Part shown: positions 27,609 through 39,520 of the stretch, one piece after another | Layout of the letters: each line of letters opens with the position of its first letter | Position numbering within the stretch: position 1 is the stretch's first letter | Source of the DNA: Teratosphaeria epicoccoides | Taxonomy: Eukaryota; Ascomycota; Dothideomycetes; Mycosphaerellales; Teratosphaeriaceae | Assembly: GCA_021401465.1 (NCBI GenBank) | Contig: JADDMT010000022.1 | Span: 310,001-374,000, forward strand | Direction: 5' to 3' | Length of the DNA stretch: 64,000 nucleotides | The notes under the pieces: model-generated | Databases searched by the model: none | What the model was told of the DNA's origin: nothing | Seen by the model: the letters and a program-made list of their open reading frames with translations, nothing else | Translations under genes and position numbers: made by a program

Positions 27609-30447
27609 GTTCGTTCTTCTCTCGAAACTTCGTATCTTTTGCTAACAGTTTCGCAGATGTTTAAGGGGTTCCTAGGTGTTTTCGGTACTCCTATATCCTT
27701 CCTATTTTACTAAGTACTCTTACTGTCTGTCCTGCTAGCGAGTGTCGACAATCTTCTCGACAGTGTACTTAGGTTCTTCTACTTCGGGGTTAAGTAGTAA
27801 GGGTTCTGTTTACAGTGTAGCATCTAGCGCTACTTATTCTAGCAGAGAGACATAGAACATAGGGTGTATCCTCATCTGCTTAGGTAGCTATAACTTAAAA
27901 TTAACTGGTCCTTTCTTAGCCTTGATCTAGAATAGTCCTAGTTTTACAGCATCTAGTTTTTTACTCGGCTTGTCTGATTTAATATAATAGCGGAGGAGAT
28001 ATACCTTGTCCCCCTCCTTTAGAATTAGTCCCTTAATTCTCTTATGATTTACGTACTATGCCATGTTCTGCTAATAGAACTATAGGTCGAGTCGTGCTTC
28101 TGTTTGTAGTTAGCGTAGGTCTTCTACTCGTCTAAGTGCTACTAGGTTTAGATTATAGCTAAGATGTCTAGAATGTCTTCTATAGCTAATTTATACGCCA
28201 TCTAAAATAGCAAGAGTCCTGTCGACTCTACTAGTGTACTATTATATGCGAGCTACGCTATTAGCAACAACTCTACCTAGTTGTTCTAGTCCCTATTCAC
28301 ATAGGATCGAAGGTACTATTCTAACGTCTAGTTTAGACGTTCTGTCTGTCTATCCGTTTAAGGGTAGAAGGAAGTACTTAGTCAATGTTTGACCTAGAAT
28401 TGTCTTATTAGGGCTCTCTAGAAGTTAGAGGTAAACACGGATCCTCGATCCGTTACTAGGTCCTGTAGAATGCCGTGTAGTACTACTACCTATTTAATGA
28501 AGACATGTATAATATCTTTAGTCTTAAAGTCTTCGTAGTAAGGGATAAACTTCCTAAACTTAGTGAATTAGTCGACTACTACTATGATTCCATTAAAGAA
28601 CTTATTAGTAGTAGGTTCTCTCGATTAAGGTAGTTTAACAATAAAGTCCATAGTAAGCAATTCCTACGGCTGTTAAGGTACCTTAAGTAGTCATAGTAGC
28701 CTATATAGTTTGTAACAGTCATGCTTACTCTATTAGCAAGTTACACATTATCGGACATAGTCCTTAATTACCTTGCCTATCCTAGGGAAGTAATATTCTT
28801 GTCGGAGAATTTGCTTCATTTTAGACACTCCTAGGTGTCCTGCCTAAGGAACGTCATGTCAGAGGCGTAATAGCTCTAATCGTAAAGACGTTAGCATGTA
28901 TACTAATCCTTAAAAAAGAAGGATTCTGTCTTTGTCTTCCTAATCCTCCTGTCTATTAATGTCGTCGCAGACAGCAAGTGCAATTAGGTCGTAGACTAGC
29001 GCGTTCTTTAGGTCGTCCTGAAATTCACTAGTCTATGTAATAGTCGTAGCCGCGAGTTAGTTAACTCCTAGCGTGCTATTACTATTTTCCTAGAGAATAG
29101 CGTGTTTCTCCTACTTCACGCCTTTCATGTAGTCAGTCTAGCGGCTAAGTGCATTAGCGCGTGCGTTATTAGTCCCCTTACGATAGACGATCTTGTAGTT
29201 AAAACTAGAGAGTTCCTTACTCTACTAAACTTGTCGTCAGTTTAACTCTTTTGTCGTTATGAAGTATCGTAAGTTCTTATAGTCTGTGTAGACTATGACT
29301 AGGTGCTTAGAACCTTCTAAGTAGACTCGCTAGGCCTTATAGGCGTCTACTATAGCTAGAAGTTCTTTGTTATAGATGTCATAACGGAGTTTAGGTCTAG
29401 ACAGCTTTCTCGAGTAGTAGGCAACTAGCTGTAGTCGTCTACTCGGTCCTAGTTAACTTAAGCATGCCCTGAGTGCTATGTCAGAGGCATCTGTTTCGAC
29501 TATAATAGGCTTATTAGGGTCGAAAACAAGTAAGATCAGCTAATCTGTAAATCGTTACTTGAGTTCCTTAAAGGCATTCTGTTAGGCGTCATAAACGAAT
29601 AGTGTATCCTTCGTAGTAAGAGTTATAAGTAATGCTATAATCTTCGAATAGTTTGCTACAAACCTTCGGTAGAAGTTAGCAAATCTAAGGAAGGACTATA
29701 CCTCCTTAACATTAGTTAGCGTAGGCTACTCTTTTACGACTTAGACTTTCTTAGTATCTATCTTGATTCTATTCTATGCTACTACGTAGCCGAGGACTTA
29801 GACTTCCTGCTTGTAAAACTCGCTCTTCTAAGGCTTAACCTTTAGCCTGTAATCCTAGAGTTTCTAAAGCACCTTATACACATGAGTCCTATGTTCTTCG
29901 ATCGTTCATAAGTAGACAAGGATGTCGTCTAAGTATATAACCATGAAGACGTCGAGGTACTCTCGTAGCATATTGTTAATAAATGCCTACTATGTAGCTA
30001 GGGCGTTTGTTAACCTAAATAGTATGACTATATACTCATAGTGTCTAAACCTAGTTCGGAACGTAGTCTTCTATTCTTTGCCTTCCTTAATTCGAATTCG
30101 GTTATACACTCTAGGTATGTTAAACTTTAAGAACCATATTACTCCTTGTAGGCAATCCTGTAATTCCGTGAGCAAAGGAAGCAGATAGCTGTTCTTTATT
30201 ATAATGTCGTTTAATCTACGATAATCTACGTAGAGTCGCTAGTTATCTTCCCCCTTAGGAACAAACAGGATTAGATATCCTGCTAGGGACTACGACTTGC
30301 GGATAAAGCCCTTCTAGAGGTTGTCTTCAAGGTATTTCCGGAGAATCTCTAGTTTCGCCGCTAATAATAGGCGAACTAGTTGCTTCGTTAGTATCTTGCT
30401 AGGGAGTAAGGGTATCCTATAATCCTACTCCTAGTGTTCTAGCAGAG

Positions 30448-30758
30448 TGTCATAAGGGTAGGTACTAATAGCAGGAAGGGAATTAGGTGTTAGACTCGCA
30501 GAGCTGTAAAGAATATTGACAATAGTAATTCACCTTGTAACTAACTATCTCCTAGGGAAAGGGAATTAAATTAAGCACAAAGCTCCTAACTGCCTGTCCT
30601 GAAGCTATCCCTATATACTAGAGAGACAGAGTAGCTCTGTTAGATCTGTCGACAGACCTAACAGATCTGTGTCTATAGATCTGTAGACTAACCCTATAGA
30701 TCTAAGGGTCTGTCTTCCTGTAACAGATCCCTTCTCCCCTATAGGCCTAGAGATCTGT
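30448..30758 (-). repeat. Truncated LTR of element G
   Basis: About 310 of the usual 470 bp. It ends in the AGATCTGTA hairpin module at the deletion junction. Confidence 0.85.
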
Positions 30759-32629
30759 ATAAACTTCCTAAACTTAGTAAATTAGTCGACTACTACCATG
30801 ATCCTATTAAAGAACTCATTAGTAGTAGGTTCTCTTGACTAAGGTAGTTTAACGATAAAGTCTAGGGCGAGGAATTCCTATGGCTATTAAGGTACCTTAA
30901 GTAGTTATAGTAGCCTATACGGTTTGTAACAGTTATGCTTACTTTGTTAGCAAGTTACATATTAACAGACGTAGTCCTTAATTACCTTACCTATCCTAGG
31001 GAAGTAATATTCTTGTCAGAGAATTTGCTTCATTTTAGACACTCCTAGGTATCCTGCCTAAGGTACATTATGTTAGAGGTATAGTAGCTCTAATCGTAAA
31101 GACATTAGCATGTATACTAATCCTTGAAAAAGAAGGATTCTATCTTCGTCTTCCTAATCCTCCTGTCCATTAATGTTGTCGCAGACAGCAAGTGTAGTTA
31201 GGTCGTAGACTAGCGCGTTCTTCAGGTCGTCCTGAAATTCACTAGTCTATGTGACAGTCATAGCCGCGAGTTAGTTAACTCCGAGCGTGCTATTACTATT
31301 TTCCTAGAGAATAGCGTGTTTCTCCTGCTTCACGCCCTTCATGTAGTCAGTCTAGCGGCTAAGTGCATCGGCGCGTGCGTTATCGGTCCCTTTGTAATAG
31401 ACGATCTTGCAGTTAAAACTAGAGAGTTCCTTACTCTACTAAACCTGTTGTTAGTTTAACTCTTTCGTTGTCATAAAGTATCGCAAGTTCTCATGGTCTG
31501 TGTAGACCGTAACCTAGTGCTTAGAACCTTCTAAGTAGACTCGCTAGGCCTTATAGGCGTCTACTATAGCTAGAAGTTCTTCGTTATAGACGTCGTAATA
31601 GAGTTTAGGTCTAGACAATTTCCTCGAGTAGTAGGCGACTAGCTGTAGTTGTCTACTCGGTCCTAGTTAACTTAAGCATGCCCTAAGTACTATGTCGGAG
31701 GCATCTGTTTCGACTGTGATAGGCTTATCCGGGTCGAATACAAGTAAGATCAGCTAATCTGTAAATCATTGCTTAAGTTCCTCGAAGGCATTCCGTTAGG
31801 CGTCGTCCTACACAAATAGTGTATCCTTTGTAGTAGAAGTCATAAGTAGTGCCATAATCTTCGAATAGTTTACTACAAATCTTTAGTAGAAGTTAGCGAA
31901 CCTAAGGAAGGACTATACTTCCTTAACATTAGTTAGCGTAGGCTACTCTTTTACGACTTAGACTTTCTTAGTGTCTATCTTAATTCTATTCCATGCTACT
32001 ACGTAGCCGAGGAATTAGACTTCCTGCTTGTAAAACTCGCTCTTCTAAGGCTTAACCTTTAGCCTGTAATCCTAGAGTTTCTAAAGCACCTTATACACAT
32101 GAGTCCTATGTTCTTCGATTGTTCATAAGTAGACAAGGATGTCGTCTAAGTATATAACCACGAAGACGTTAAGGTACTCTTGTAGCATATTGTTAATAAA
32201 TGCCTGCTATGTAGCTAGGGCGTTTGTTAACCTAAATAGCATGACTATATACTTCTAGTGTCTAAACCTAGTTCGGAACGTAGTCTTCTATTCTTTGCCT
32301 TCCTTAATTTAAATTCGGTTATATACTCCGGGTATGTCGAACTTCGAGAACTACATTACTCCTTGTAGGCAGTCCTGCAATTCCGAGAGCAAAGGAAGCA
32401 GATAACTATTCTTTATCATGATGTTGTTTAATCTACGATAATCTACGTAGAGTCGCTAGTCATCTTCCCCCTTAGGAATAAACAGGATTAGATATCCTGC
32501 TAGGGACTACGACTTGCGTATAAAGCCCTTCCGGAGGTTATCTTCAAGGTATTTCCGGAGAATCTCTAGTTTCGCTGCTAACAATAGGCGAACTAGTTGC
32601 TTCGTTAGTGTCTTGCTAGGGAGTAAGGG
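30448..32629 (-). mobile_element. Element G: family-1 chromovirus with internal deletion
   Basis: It begins with LTR sequence TGTCATAAGGGTAGG at 30448, interrupting F's internal region. At about 30758 the LTR breaks off in mid-sequence and is joined to pol sequence equivalent to E position 49499. So half an LTR, the antisense ORF, the chromodomain and part of integrase are deleted. The rest (integrase start, RNase H, RT) continues reversed to 32629, where family-2 element D begins. An RT motif is near 32129-32155. Confidence 0.8.
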
Positions 32630-32944
32630 TGATACGGTTAATACTAGGGGGCTATTAGAGCCGCATAGGTTCCGATGCCTGCCCTTAGCATGTAGTGACC
32701 CTACTATACATAGCAAGGGGGTCCTTCGTACATACGTTAGCTTATATGTCGTCTAAGTAGGATTAGTAGTCGACGTAGGGCGCCCCTACGTCGCTGACCC
32801 TATAGTACCCCTATAGGGTTATACTCGGACATGCTTTCCCTAATTAAGGAGCGTCGGGGGTTATAAGCACCCTTAACGCTACCTCTGCAATAAGCAGAAA
32901 GCAGCGCTATCTTGTACCTACTAAAAGGTCGGATTACTCTGTCA
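32630..32944 (+). repeat. Probable 5' LTR of element D (end uncertain)
   Basis: It matches 36172-36486 closely. It begins TG and a CA end fits at 32944, but with no 3' LTR in the window the right boundary is a guess. Confidence 0.5.
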
Positions 32945-35900
32945 TACTACGAGATATTTTCATATCATATAGTATATACATCTATATTAGTTCTGCTTTC
33001 TCCCCCCTGCTTTGCAGTCTAGCAGAGAATACTACGATATGTCTAGAGTACTACGAACTTACAACTAACGCGTAGCGAGTGCTATCCTAAGCGCCCGTAA
33101 TAGCGAAGCTAGCCTAAGTAACTAGCCCGCAGAAGTACCCGCTACGAGCGACACTACATTAAGCGACAGTTCCGCTAGAGGCTAATTACATAGTAGACAA
33201 GGTAGTAGACCCCCTGTATAGGGACCGTAGCTAACCCCGACTATTAACCTAGCCCTTATAGCCATGATTATTAACTAGGTCGCGAACTACCTTGTAAACT
33301 AGAGCTAGAGCCGCACCGCTTCTAGTAGCGACAACAGCGAGGACGACGAAGACGTCGCTATAAGTAGTACTAATAAACTAGCGGACGAAGAAATCTAGCG
33401 AGATTTCACGCTAGGGACCTACGAAGACAACTTACTAGCAGGCGTAGACTCTCTGCATGTGCCCGCAAGTCTAGTGCCTAAATTCGGGGCCATAGTAGGC
33501 TAACTGGGAGGTAGTTATAATACACGTAACCTAAAGCCGTTAAAGGGAGACACCTTAAAGGAGGCTCGAACTTTCTTGCAGGCGTGTAAGGCAGTTTTTG
33601 TGCTTAACCTACGCGGATATTCTATAGAGGGCGAACAGGTCGCCTTTAGTATAATATAGCTTAAAGAGGATAAGGAACCTTGCAACAATTAGCATAAGCA
33701 GTATAACCTTATGCAGGTCTATAACAGAATGTATATATAGGCGGACTTTCGCTAGTTCTATGTCGACTAGGTCGAGGATCTAGGGAATCGCGCCCTTACT
33801 ATGTCTGTTAAGTACAAGAAGGCTAAGCAGGGGAAGGGACAAATAACCTCTAGCTTCGCTACCTACCTCGCTACGCTTGAGAGACAGATGCTACCCTATA
33901 CTAAGACGTAACGCGTGCGGCACTTACTTGTCAAACTTGATGACAATCTTCAGAATATAATCATGACTTTTCATGAACTTCCGACAACTTGGTAAGACCT
34001 TGTGTCCCTTGCGACACGTATAGAGATTACCTTGAAGCGAAATAGAAAATCGGGCAGTAAGGACAATAAGCGTCTAAGCCCTAAGGACAGGCCGCTATTA
34101 CAAGCGCCCTAGGGGTCACGCCTAACGTAGTAGTTCATTTAGGAGGAGTAAGCCCTCTAAGCTAAAAGACAGTAGCGAGAAGCCTCTAAGTAGCTGCTAC
34201 ATCTGTAGAGCGAGGGACTACTAGGCAGCTTGCTATCCTAAACGAAGTGATAGGAAAAAGGTAAGCAAGGAGTCTGAAACCCTCCTAGAGAGGAGGCGAA
34301 AGAAGGACAAGCCTAAGACAACCGAATAGCTGCTACGGGTATCTAAGCTGTCTGTTACTAATAGTGTAGACTTGTGGCCTACCTAGCGCCTATCTAGTAT
34401 AGTCTAAGTTAATAGCTTGCTTAAGCTAGTAGACTATATGTTAGACGACCTTGCGGAGGTTAACGTAATACCCTAGAGAGTAATCGCACGGCTCGGTTTA
34501 AAGCCGATTCTAGGAGCCTGGCTGCCTACTATGAAGTACTTTTAGGGCGAAGGCGTAGCGGCTTAAGGTGCGTACAACATACGCCTCTAACTCGCAAACT
34601 CCTTAGGAGAAGTGTACGAGACTAACGAAGTCTTCTACGCTAAAGAAGTTCCTGATAAGGAGCTCCTACTCGGCCGCCCTTAGCGCCACAAGCAGGGAGT
34701 TGTTGTTAATAGAGCTACTAACAACTAGTTCTATAGCTCTATAGGCGAAGTTCCTGTAGTATAGATACGTGACGCACATAGCTTCTACAAGGACATGAAG
34801 AAGGTCTAATGTATGTATATAGTCTACATACGGAACGTCAAGGAAGACGTTATCCTTCTACCTAAGTTAGAGGAATACGCCGATATTTTCGACGTAGAGG
34901 CTATAGCCTCTACCCGGGCCCTAGACGCGGAACATGCAATTAACCTTAAGGAGGGTTATAATCCTCCGCATTAACCTCTATACCCTATGTCGGAATCGTA
35001 GCTCAAAACACTTCGAGACTACCTCTACAAGGCGCAAAGGAACGCAGGGATCCGACGAAGCGACAGCGAGGCTAGAGCGTTAGTTATGTTTGTCCTAAAG
35101 AAGGATAATACGCTCCGCCTATGCATTAACTATAGGGGCCTTAACGCGGTAATCTAGAAGAACTACTACCCTCTACTACTTATTAGCGAGACGCTTGACC
35201 GCCTTAGTCGCGCCGCTATCTTCTTGTCTATCGACTTGAAGGACGCCTACTACTAGATACCGATCCGAAAGGGCGACGAGTAGAAGACTACATTCCGAAT
35301 GTAGTATAGACACTTCGAGTATATAGTGATGCCATTTAGCTTAACTAACGTACTAGCAACGTTCTAAGCGTATATTAACTAGGCCCTAGCCGGCCTCGTT
35401 AACACCTGCTACGTAGTATATTTAGACGATATACTAGTCTACTCTAACTCGAAGGAGGAGCATATTCGGCACCTAAGGATAGTACTCGAATGGCTCTGCA
35501 AGTTCGCTCTATACGCGAACCTAAAGAAGTGCTTATTCCTAACAGATAGGATTAAGTTTCTTGGATATATCGTCTCTACAGAAGGAGTTATCATAGATGA
35601 CTAAAGGGTGTCCGTAATCGCGGAGTAGCTGTAGCTAACTACCCTCTAAGAAGTGCAGGTATTCCTAGGATTTACTAACTTCTACCGCAGATTCATATAG
35701 TCCTACTCGAAGATCGTGGCTCCTCTTACGGCCCTTGCGAAGGGCGCAATTCGATGAAAAAAGCCAGGGATAGTACCTTAGGAGGAGGCTTAGAGTAAGG
35801 CTTTCTCTAAACTTAAAGCAGCTTTTTAAACTACGCCTATACTCTAGCACTTTGACCCTACTACAAAGATCCGAATAGAGACTAATGCTTCAAAATTCGT

Positions 35901-36171
35901 AATAGCCGCAATTATATCGTAGCTCTAGTCGCATGAAGGCAGTACGTAATAGTACCTAATTGCCTTCTAGTTGCGGAAGATGCAAGGCGCTAAGCTTAAC
36001 TACAAGACTTATGACTAAGAGCTTTTAGCTATTGTTAACGGCTTTAAGGAGTACCGACACTACCTTGAAGGCGTAGCGTACCCTATTAAGGTACTTACCG
36101 ACTATAATAACCTTCGCAGCTTCATGGGAGTAAAGCAGCTAAGCGGTTAGCAAGCAAGGTAGGCGACTTTC
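32630..36171 (+). mobile_element. Element D: family-2 Ty3/Gypsy, 3'-truncated
   Basis: Starts TGATACGGTTAATACTAGG, the same as C at 36172. An LTR-like leader of about 315 bp (to about 32944, ending TGTCA) is followed by a decayed gag with an ATG at 33039. A knuckle-like CX2C..C segment is near 34190-34230. Protease/RT follow with SIDLKDAYY, MPFSLTN and YLDDILVYS (35418-35444), then RNase H to about 36171. Gag ATG and RT motif are in the same frame. RIP-type TAG codons are frequent. It stops in the RNase H/integrase linker exactly where C starts, so C probably inserted into D or replaced its end. Confidence 0.8.
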
Positions 36172-36486
36172 TGATACGGTTAATACTAGGGGGCTATTAG
36201 AGCCGCATAGGTTCTGATGCCTGCCCTTAGCATGTAGTGACCCTACTACACATAGCAAGGGGGTCCTTCGTACATACGTTAGCTTGTATGTCGTCTAAGT
36301 AGGATTAGTAGTCGACGTAGGACGCCCTTACGTCGCTAACCCTACGGTACCCCTGCGGGGTTAGGCTCAGACATGCTTTCCCTAATTAAGGAGCGTCAGG
36401 GGTCATAAGCACCCTTAACGCTACCTCTGCAATAAGCAGAAAGTAGCGCTGTCTTGTACCTACTAAAAGGTTAGATTACTCTGTCA
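36172..36486 (+). repeat. Probable 5' LTR of element C (end uncertain)
   Basis: It is the counterpart of 32630-32944 with independent point differences. Same caveat on the right boundary. Confidence 0.5.
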
Positions 36487-37091
36487 TACTACGAGATATT
36501 TTCATATCATATAGCATATACATCTATATTAGTTCTGCTTTCTCCCCCCTGCTTTACAGTCTAGCAGAGAATACTATAATATGTCTAGAGTACTACGAAC
36601 TCGCAACTAACGCGTAGCGAGCGCTATCCTGAGTACCTATGATGGCGAAGCTAGCCCAAGTAACTAGCCCGTAGAAGTACCCGCTACGAGCGACACTATA
36701 TTAAGCGACAGTTCCGCTAGAGGCTAATTACGTAGTAAACAAGGTAGTAGACCCCCTATATAGAGACTACAGCTAACCCTGACTATCGACCTAGCCCTTG
36801 TAGCCATGATTGTCTATTAGGTTGCAAACCGCCTTGCGAACTAGAGCTAGAGCCGCACTACTTCTAGTAGCGACAACGGCGAGGACGACGAAGACGTCGC
36901 TATAAGTAGTACTAATAAACTAGCGGACGAAAAAATCTAGCGAGATTTTACGCTAGGGACTCGCGAAGACAACTTACTAGCAGGCGTAGACCCTCCGCGC
37001 ATGCCCGCGAGTCTAGTGCCTAAATTCGGGGCCATAGTAGGCTAACTAGGAGGTAGTCGTAATGCACGTAACCTGAAGCCGTTTAAGGGAG

Positions 37092-37561
37092 TGTTATAAG
37101 TGTCAGGAGTACTATGGATTACAGGATTGTAAGGGTCCTAAGTGCTATAAGTTATAGTATAGTTATAGGAGTACTATGAGTTATAGGCATAGTTATAGGA
37201 GAAAGGATCTGTCACGTGAGGACAGATCCCTAGATCTGTAGGGTTAGTCTACAGATCTATAGGCCTATAGGGGAGAAGGGATCTGTCACGGGATAATAGA
37301 CCCTCGGATCTATAGGGTTAGTCTACAGATCTATAGACACAGATCTGTCGGGTCTGTTAACAGATCTAACAGAGCTGCTCTGTCTCTCTAGTATATAGGG
37401 ATAGCTTTAGGACAGGTAGTTAGGAGCTTCATGCTTAATTTAATTCCCTTTCCCTAGGGGATAGTTAGTTACAAGGTTAACTACTATTGTCGATATTCTT
37501 TATAGCTCTGTAAGTCTAATACCTAGTTACCTTCCTGCTATCGGCACCTACCCTTATGACA
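37092..37561 (+). repeat. 5' LTR of element B
   Basis: 470 bp, TGTTATAAG...TTATGACA. It contains perfect inverted repeats GGATCTGTC/GACAGATCC (37205-37229) and AGATCTGTAG/CTACAGATCT (37232-37258), plus related modules up to about 37375. Confidence 0.95.
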
Positions 37562-37620
37562 TTTTGAGCACTACTTCTAAGGAAGCATCAGGGGACTCGT
37601 TAAGCGCTTAATATACGCCT

Positions 37621-39520
37621 ATGTCAAGTAGTTCTTCAACTGTTAGTTTAACTTCTAGTAACAGTTAACTAACACTATAAGAACAAGTTACTACTATACC
37701 TTAAATTACGTAGTAGCTCGAATCTATTCACCTTAGTGAGATGGCTCTAGCATCTGTCGCAGGTTTAACTACTAGGAATAGACATAGCAATAACGACTTT
37801 AAGATAGGAAGCCTGACAGAGTTTATAGGACAACGATCTTAAGTCGAGATGTTTATCCTATAATGCTAGTTAGCATTTAACGTAGATATAGAACAGTTTA
37901 CGACATATCATAAGTAAATGATGTACATTGTCTCTTACCTGAAGGGACCGGCGTTCGAGTTTATCTAGCCTCATCTAACAGATTATCTAGATCATGTCGG
38001 CAATGTTAAAGCTAGGAAGACGACAACTAGGGAGATTCTTAACTAAGACAAGTCTTTGTTTAAGGCATTACGCGAAGCTTTTAGGCTCGGTAATGAGCAA
38101 CAAGAGGCTAAGAGAGCTCTCCTAGGAATCTAGCAGAAGGGTTCTGCTATCAAGTACCGCGCGGACTTTTAGACCCTCTCTGCTTAAGTTGACTAGAATG
38201 ATAATGCTTTATCCGCTTAGTTCTACTAGGGACTAAAGGAGACGGTTAAAGAGGAAATTGCCTAAGGAGATTAGCTAACGACATTCAAGGAAATGAGCAA
38301 TCTCGTAATTAGAATCGATAATTGCATCTAGGAACGACAGCAAGAACGACAACATAGAAATCGCAAGCTAGCACAGGCTAACTATAAGGTCTAACGATTA
38401 GCACTAAAATGGCGAAGCGATTACTACAGTCTCTAACCTATGGAGTTAGATGCGACTAAGGGGCGTCTAAGGAATAGACCCTAAGGAAAGCCGCGGAAGG
38501 GCTCTCCTCCCTAGAATAGTCTGAAGAAGCTATTCGACAAGAGTAATCTCGAGTGCCACAACTGTAGAAAGAAAGGACACTTTGCCCGCGAATGTTTTGC
38601 TAAGAAGCAACGACAAGAGCTACCTAGGATAGAGTAGGCTCGCGTAACAATAACGGCGCCTTAGCAAAAGGCCGCTACTACTCGAGAACCGGACTATGCC
38701 GCACTTACTTAGACTGCGTGCTATGACGACGATTGTCGAATTCACATGAGTGATAAAGATGGTTACAGATAGTACCCTAGCTAAAACAAGGCATAGTCGA
38801 TCTATACGCTAAGGGGTACACCTTCTAGTACGACAGTCCTAAGGTAACAGGAGCTAGAAGAAGAAGAAGAAGAAGGTTCGGACGACAACTACGAGCTTGT
38901 CGAAGCCGTCATTCCTGATTCTAAGGAAGACTAGAGCATAGAGTAATAGGCCATGCCGCCGCATGACATTAGACTCGATATTATCTAAATCATACAGAAC
39001 TAATAGGCTTAGGCTTGCCCATAGATTAATAGAGTATAACACGTCAACTAGCTTTAGTATGACGAACTAGCCGACCGTATGCGACGACACCTAAGGAGAC
39101 TACTAGTTGTAGATTAACCTCACGCGCATAAGAAAGTTGTCTAAGAGATTATACTATTCGGGGTAGAGTTTACGCCCTAGGGAGGCTACCTACTAACCTA
39201 CGAAGGTATTCAGATTCTACGAGCGCTACGACTCCGAGTCTACTACTTAAAGATAGAGTACGCAAGAAACGCGTAAAAACAGCGAGGCCAAGGGCGAGAA
39301 TGACCTCTTAGCCTAGAAAATGGTAACGCTTAGAGAAGAAGCCGAGACCGTATGATCCCTAAACTAGTCCGTGAAGACAGTTATTCAGGAAACGACAAGG
39401 TCCGCTAGAATTAGACCTACAGACAGACTAGACAGAGCTATAACGATATGCCGCGATTAGCGCCAGATACGCGAACAACCTTAGAGTATAGGTACACATT
39501 AACGAGACGCTAGCTAGGGC
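37621..39520 (+). pseudogene. Gag of element B
   Basis: A decayed gag with ATG at 37621 and a CCHC zinc knuckle at 38554-38595 (CHNC..KKGHF.REC, CX2CX4HX4C). It is followed by a poly-Glu run (38852-38872) and a long C-terminal part. Its frame is different from that of protease/RT: the RT motif is offset by 2 nt modulo 3, which is also true in copy E. So Gag-Pol would need a -1 frameshift. Many TAG codons. Confidence 0.8.

Larger units (their letters stand above)
26375..30447 (-). mobile_element. Element F: family-1 Ty3/Gypsy chromovirus, reverse, truncated
   Basis: This contains the 3' LTR (left), then the antisense ORF, chromodomain, integrase, RNase H and RT regions in reverse orientation. 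It matches element E (47225-54376) almost base for base until 30447, where LTR G begins. The RT YLDDILVYS motif lies reversed near 29911-29937. Protease, gag and the 5' LTR are missing from this position. RIP-type stops fill all frames. Confidence 0.85.

Noticed and set aside
32630..36500. Reading D and C as the two LTRs of one element
   Set aside because: Each TGATACGG copy is followed by its own gag start, so these are two element 5' ends in tandem rather than a 5' and 3' LTR pair.
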